From assembly GCF_020329485.1 (NCBI RefSeq), contig NZ_JAGKJI010000012.1, positions 108,876 through 172,875 of the forward strand: a stretch of 64,000 bases of DNA. The letters are read 5' to 3'. Position 1 is the stretch's first letter, and every line of letters begins with the position of its first letter. This document shows, piece by piece, positions 61,931 to 64,000 of this stretch. Origin of the DNA: Bradyrhizobium cenepequi (GTDB lineage Bacteria > Pseudomonadota > Alphaproteobacteria > Rhizobiales > Xanthobacteraceae). The notes below the pieces were generated by a model. The model searched no databases, was not told where the DNA came from, and saw only the letters and a list, made by a program, of their open reading frames with translations. The position numbers were made by a program, and so were the translations under genes.

Positions 61931-62092
61931 ATGAGCGCATCCGACGACAAGCAGCGCAACCGCGAGATCGCCGAGAACGAGGCCGAACGGCAGATGATCG
62001 GCGCCGTCCGCGTCAGCACATGGGCGATCGCCGTCACCATCATTGTCGCCGCTATCGCAGCCGGCATCGTCTGGGCGTGGCTCAGCCGCTGA
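61931..62092 (+). CDS. 53-residue single-span membrane protein
   Basis: MSASDDKQRNREIAENEAE forms a charged N-terminal half, followed by one strong membrane segment (STWAIAVTIIVAAIAAGIVW) and a two-residue basic tail after AWL. GGAG is placed seven to nine bases before the ATG. The family is unknown. It sits 31 bases after the haem-motif protein gene, so co-transcription is likely and it might anchor or assist that system. Confidence 0.7.
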   Translation: MSASDDKQRNREIAENEAERQMIGAVRVSTWAIAVTIIVAAIAAGIVWAWLSR

Positions 62093-62117
62093 TTGCTGCG
62101 CCATAGTTCGTTGATGT

Positions 62118-62270
62118 GCCCTCGCCCCTTGTGGGAGAGGGCTGCTCCGGCGTTGACAACGAACTCGCTTGGGTGAGGGGTTGTCTCCACAAGCACCATC
62201 GCCCGTGGAGAGAACCCCTCATCCGGCGCGCATTTCATGCGCGCCACCTTCTCCCACAAGGGGAGAAGGG
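62118..62270. repeat. palindromic intergenic repeat, family 1 (copy B)
   Basis: Close copy of the element at 49557: CTTGTGGGAGAGGGCTGCTCC, TTGGGTGAGGGGTTGTCTCCA, GAGAACCCCTCATCCGGCGC, then CCACCTTCTCCCACAAGG. As at 49557 it fills the gap between convergent genes. Confidence 0.85.
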
Positions 62271-62287
62271 AAAGGTGGGTGCTTAAT

Positions 62288-63493
62288 TTACGCCACCGCA
62301 CCGGCAGCGCGCAGCTTCTTGATCGCGGCCTCGTCATATCCCGCCTGTCGCAGGATCTCGTCAGAGTGCTCGCCGACTTCCGGCGGCTTGCGCGGCTGCA
62401 CTTTCTTCTCGCCGTTAATGAAGATCGGGCTGTTGACGGTCAGCATGGTGTCGTTCTCGAACCGCACCAGCACCTCGTTCTCGATCATCTGCTTGTCGGT
62501 CGGGATGTCGTCGAGGATGCCGACCACGCCGAACACGAGGCCATTGCCGTCGAGGATCTTGCGCCATTCGGCAAGGTCCTTGGTCGCGAAGACTTCATCG
62601 AGGATCTTGATCAGTTCGACCGAGCGCGCATGGCGGCCGGCCTTGGTGGCGAAGCGCTCGTCGGCGACGAGGTCCTCGCGGCCGAGGCAGCGCGCCAGCG
62701 TCGGCCATTGCCGCTCCTCGTTGAGCAGGGACAGGATGATCCAGCGGCTGTCCCTGCACTTGTAGTGGTTGGTCACCGCATTCAGCGCCTCTTCACGCGG
62801 CTTGCGCTTGGAGAATTTCGCGCCGCAAAGTTTGGCCTGCGCCAGCACGCTGTTGGCCCAGACACCATTCGCCATCAGATTGGTCGAGACATGCGAGCCT
62901 TTGCCGGTGCGCTCGCGCTTGAACAGCGCGGTGACGATCGCGCCGTAGAAGGCCATCGCGCAGGGGTGGTCGCCCATGCCGGCGACGGAGCGTGCCGGCG
63001 TGGTGTCCTCATCCGCGCGCACCAGGTCCATCAGGCCGGAACGCGCCCAATAGGCGTTGCTGTCGAAGCCCGGCTTGTTGGCTTCCTCGCCCTTTTCGCC
63101 ATAGCCGGTGAAGGAGGCGTAGATCAGGCGGTCGTTGAGATGAGCGAGATGGTCATAGGTGATGCCGAGCTTGGCGCGCACCTGCGGCGGCATGTTGGTG
63201 ATGAAGACGTCGGCCTCCGCGACGAGCTTGTACAGCACCGCCTGCGCCTCCGGCTTGGTGAGGTCGAGCGCCAGGCTCTTCTTGTTGCGCGCTTCCAGGA
63301 GCCAGGCGAAATTATGCTCGGTATGGGGATAGCCGGGCAGGTTCGGCAAATTGCGGTAGGGATCGCCGACCCCGGGCGGCTCGATCTTGATCACGTCGGC
63401 GCCGAAGTCGGACAGCACGGTCGCGGCCGCCGGCGCGGCAATGAAGCTCGCGCAATCCAGAACCTTCAAGCCTTCAAAGATACCTTTTTCCAT
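62288..63493 (-). CDS. CaiB/BaiF-family class III CoA-transferase
   Basis: A 401-residue enzyme that exchanges CoA between an acyl-CoA and a carboxylate in the cytosol. It opens IFEGLKVLDCASFIAAPAAA and TVLSDFGADVIKIEPPGVGD, has NKKSLALDLTKPEAQAVLYK, VFITNMPPQVRAKLGI and the catalytic Asp in PGFDSNAYWARSGLMDL (Asp144). Later blocks are HVSTNLMANGVWANS and GVVGILDDIPTD. The substrate pair is unknown; the family is broad. The gene is alone on the minus strand, with a repeat after its stop. Confidence 0.93.
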   Translation of the reverse strand: MEKGIFEGLKVLDCASFIAAPAAATVLSDFGADVIKIEPPGVGDPYRNLPNLPGYPHTEHNFAWLLEARNKKSLALDLTKPEAQAVLYKLVAEADVFITNMPPQVRAKLGITYDHLAHLNDRLIYASFTGYGEKGEEANKPGFDSNAYWARSGLMDLVRADEDTTPARSVAGMGDHPCAMAFYGAIVTALFKRERTGKGSHVSTNLMANGVWANSVLAQAKLCGAKFSKRKPREEALNAVTNHYKCRDSRWIILSLLNEERQWPTLARCLGREDLVADERFATKAGRHARSVELIKILDEVFATKDLAEWRKILDGNGLVFGVVGILDDIPTDKQMIENEVLVRFENDTMLTVNSPIFINGEKKVQPRKPPEVGEHSDEILRQAGYDEAAIKKLRAAGAVA

Positions 63494-63632
63494 CGTGCCG
63501 TCGCTCCCGTGACGTTTGTTGCTGTTGTTCGTGAGGTGGAATTACCGCTGCCGATGATCCCGAGGAAGCGACATTTGACCTATGTAGGGCGGGGGATGCA
63601 ACGGGTTCCCGACGACCGCAGTGCCGTAGGAT

Positions 63633-63705
63633 GGGTAGAGCGAAGCGAAACCCATCGGCGCTGGTCACGCGCGGCGTGAATGGTGGGTTTCGCTTCGCTC
63701 TACCC
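63633..63705. repeat. inverted repeat, family 3 (22-bp perfect arms)
   Basis: The arms at 63633-63654 and 63684-63705 are exact reverse complements (outer bases GGGTAGAGCG and CGCTCTACCC), with a 29-base loop. It is a typical Bradyrhizobium-style dispersed hairpin. A reading frame through it is an artefact of the repeat. Confidence 0.85.
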
Positions 63706-64000
63706 ACCCTCATATGGGGATTTGTGAGTCAAGGCCTTTCGATTGGCTTGAGTGAGGTTGGCACGGTGCGAGGGCGGCGCGCGGAGCCATGCGTAGCGCA
63801 GCGCGCCGACCGTGTTCCGGGCGAGGATTGGCTTCCGAAGATTTCTGCAGCTCACTGCATCACCTCATATCCGGTCGGACTGGTGTGGTCCGGACCCACA
63901 TTCCGCATGCTTGCGGCGAGGAAGCCCTGAGGATGAGACCCATCTACAAAACGGCTGTTTGTTCGGCCCATGGGTGGCACGGTCATCATCCATCCCGCGC
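63706..64000. other. window end with no gene recognised
   Basis: About 295 bases after the inverted repeat. A frame runs through to 63930 but starts inside the repeat and shows no protein features I can place. I see nothing else to report here. Confidence 0.45.

Noticed and set aside
62237..63679. A 480-codon plus-strand frame opposite the CoA-transferase
   Set aside because: It begins in a repeat and is antisense to a well-supported gene.
63631..63930. A 99-codon frame at the window end
   Set aside because: It starts within a 22-bp inverted repeat and has no ribosome-binding site or family resemblance.
1..64000. CRISPR arrays, tRNA genes, insertion sequences, prophage or restriction systems
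   Set aside because: I found no regularly spaced direct repeats, tRNA cloverleaf sequences, transposase-like proteins or phage genes.

Overview
The window reads as chromosome of a Bradyrhizobium-like alphaproteobacterium (Hyphomicrobiales, Nitrobacteraceae). Supporting this are the high GC content, the aerobic (cobN/cobO/cobQ-type) cobalamin genes, a MipZ-type division ATPase, a CaiB/BaiF CoA-transferase, and short palindromic intergenic repeats of a kind I associate with Bradyrhizobium. The genus is inferred from style and gene content. I see no rRNA, tRNA, CRISPR array, insertion sequence or prophage.

1-12.9 kb holds a cobalamin block. A tightly overlapping plus-strand operon (DUF1636 protein, cobU/cobP, cobW, cobN, cobO, cobQ) meets minus-strand cobD and a btuF-like binding protein. 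Plus-strand cobC lies between these and minus-strand btuB, which has a clear adenosylcobalamin riboswitch in its leader. Late corrin-ring assembly and B12 capture are therefore clustered, but CobS/CobT of the chelatase and BtuC/BtuD are not here.

13.2-26.8 kb is a cell-surface signalling cassette: a secreted STN-domain protein, an ECF sigma factor and a FecR-type anti-sigma, followed by one 11.1-kb gene for a giant filamentous-haemagglutinin-family exoprotein. 26.9-33.6 kb is accessory: an ionotropic-glutamate-receptor-like channel with an unusual pore, a perfect CRP-type palindrome, a 41-residue secreted Cys-rich peptide, an unrecognised exported protein, and an operon of a SAM-cyclase-AAA-TPR signalling protein plus a PIMT-like methyltransferase.

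33.65-42.5 kb is a small nonribosomal-peptide locus: a 2186-residue synthetase (acyl/aryl ligase-T-C-A-T-C, no thioesterase), a Lys-tailed 61-residue protein, an Sfp-type phosphopantetheinyl transferase and a luciferase-like monooxygenase. The second adenylation domain lacks the usual Asp that binds an alpha-amino group. This is the best candidate for an undescribed system.

42.9-49.5 kb carries a cupin, a secreted GH16-GH1 beta-glucan pair on the minus strand, and phosphoglucomutase, a sugar epimerase and a DapA-family aldolase on the plus strand. 49.7-63.5 kb is mostly housekeeping or envelope-related: an FtsH paralogue, a DegP/HtrA-like protease, a lone molybdopterin hydroxylase large subunit, MipZ, LemA with two TPM-domain proteins, a membrane-anchored Ala/Pro-rich protein, a secreted protein with one CxxCH haem motif, a 53-residue membrane protein and a CoA-transferase. 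Three families of palindromic repeats sit between these genes, often where genes converge.
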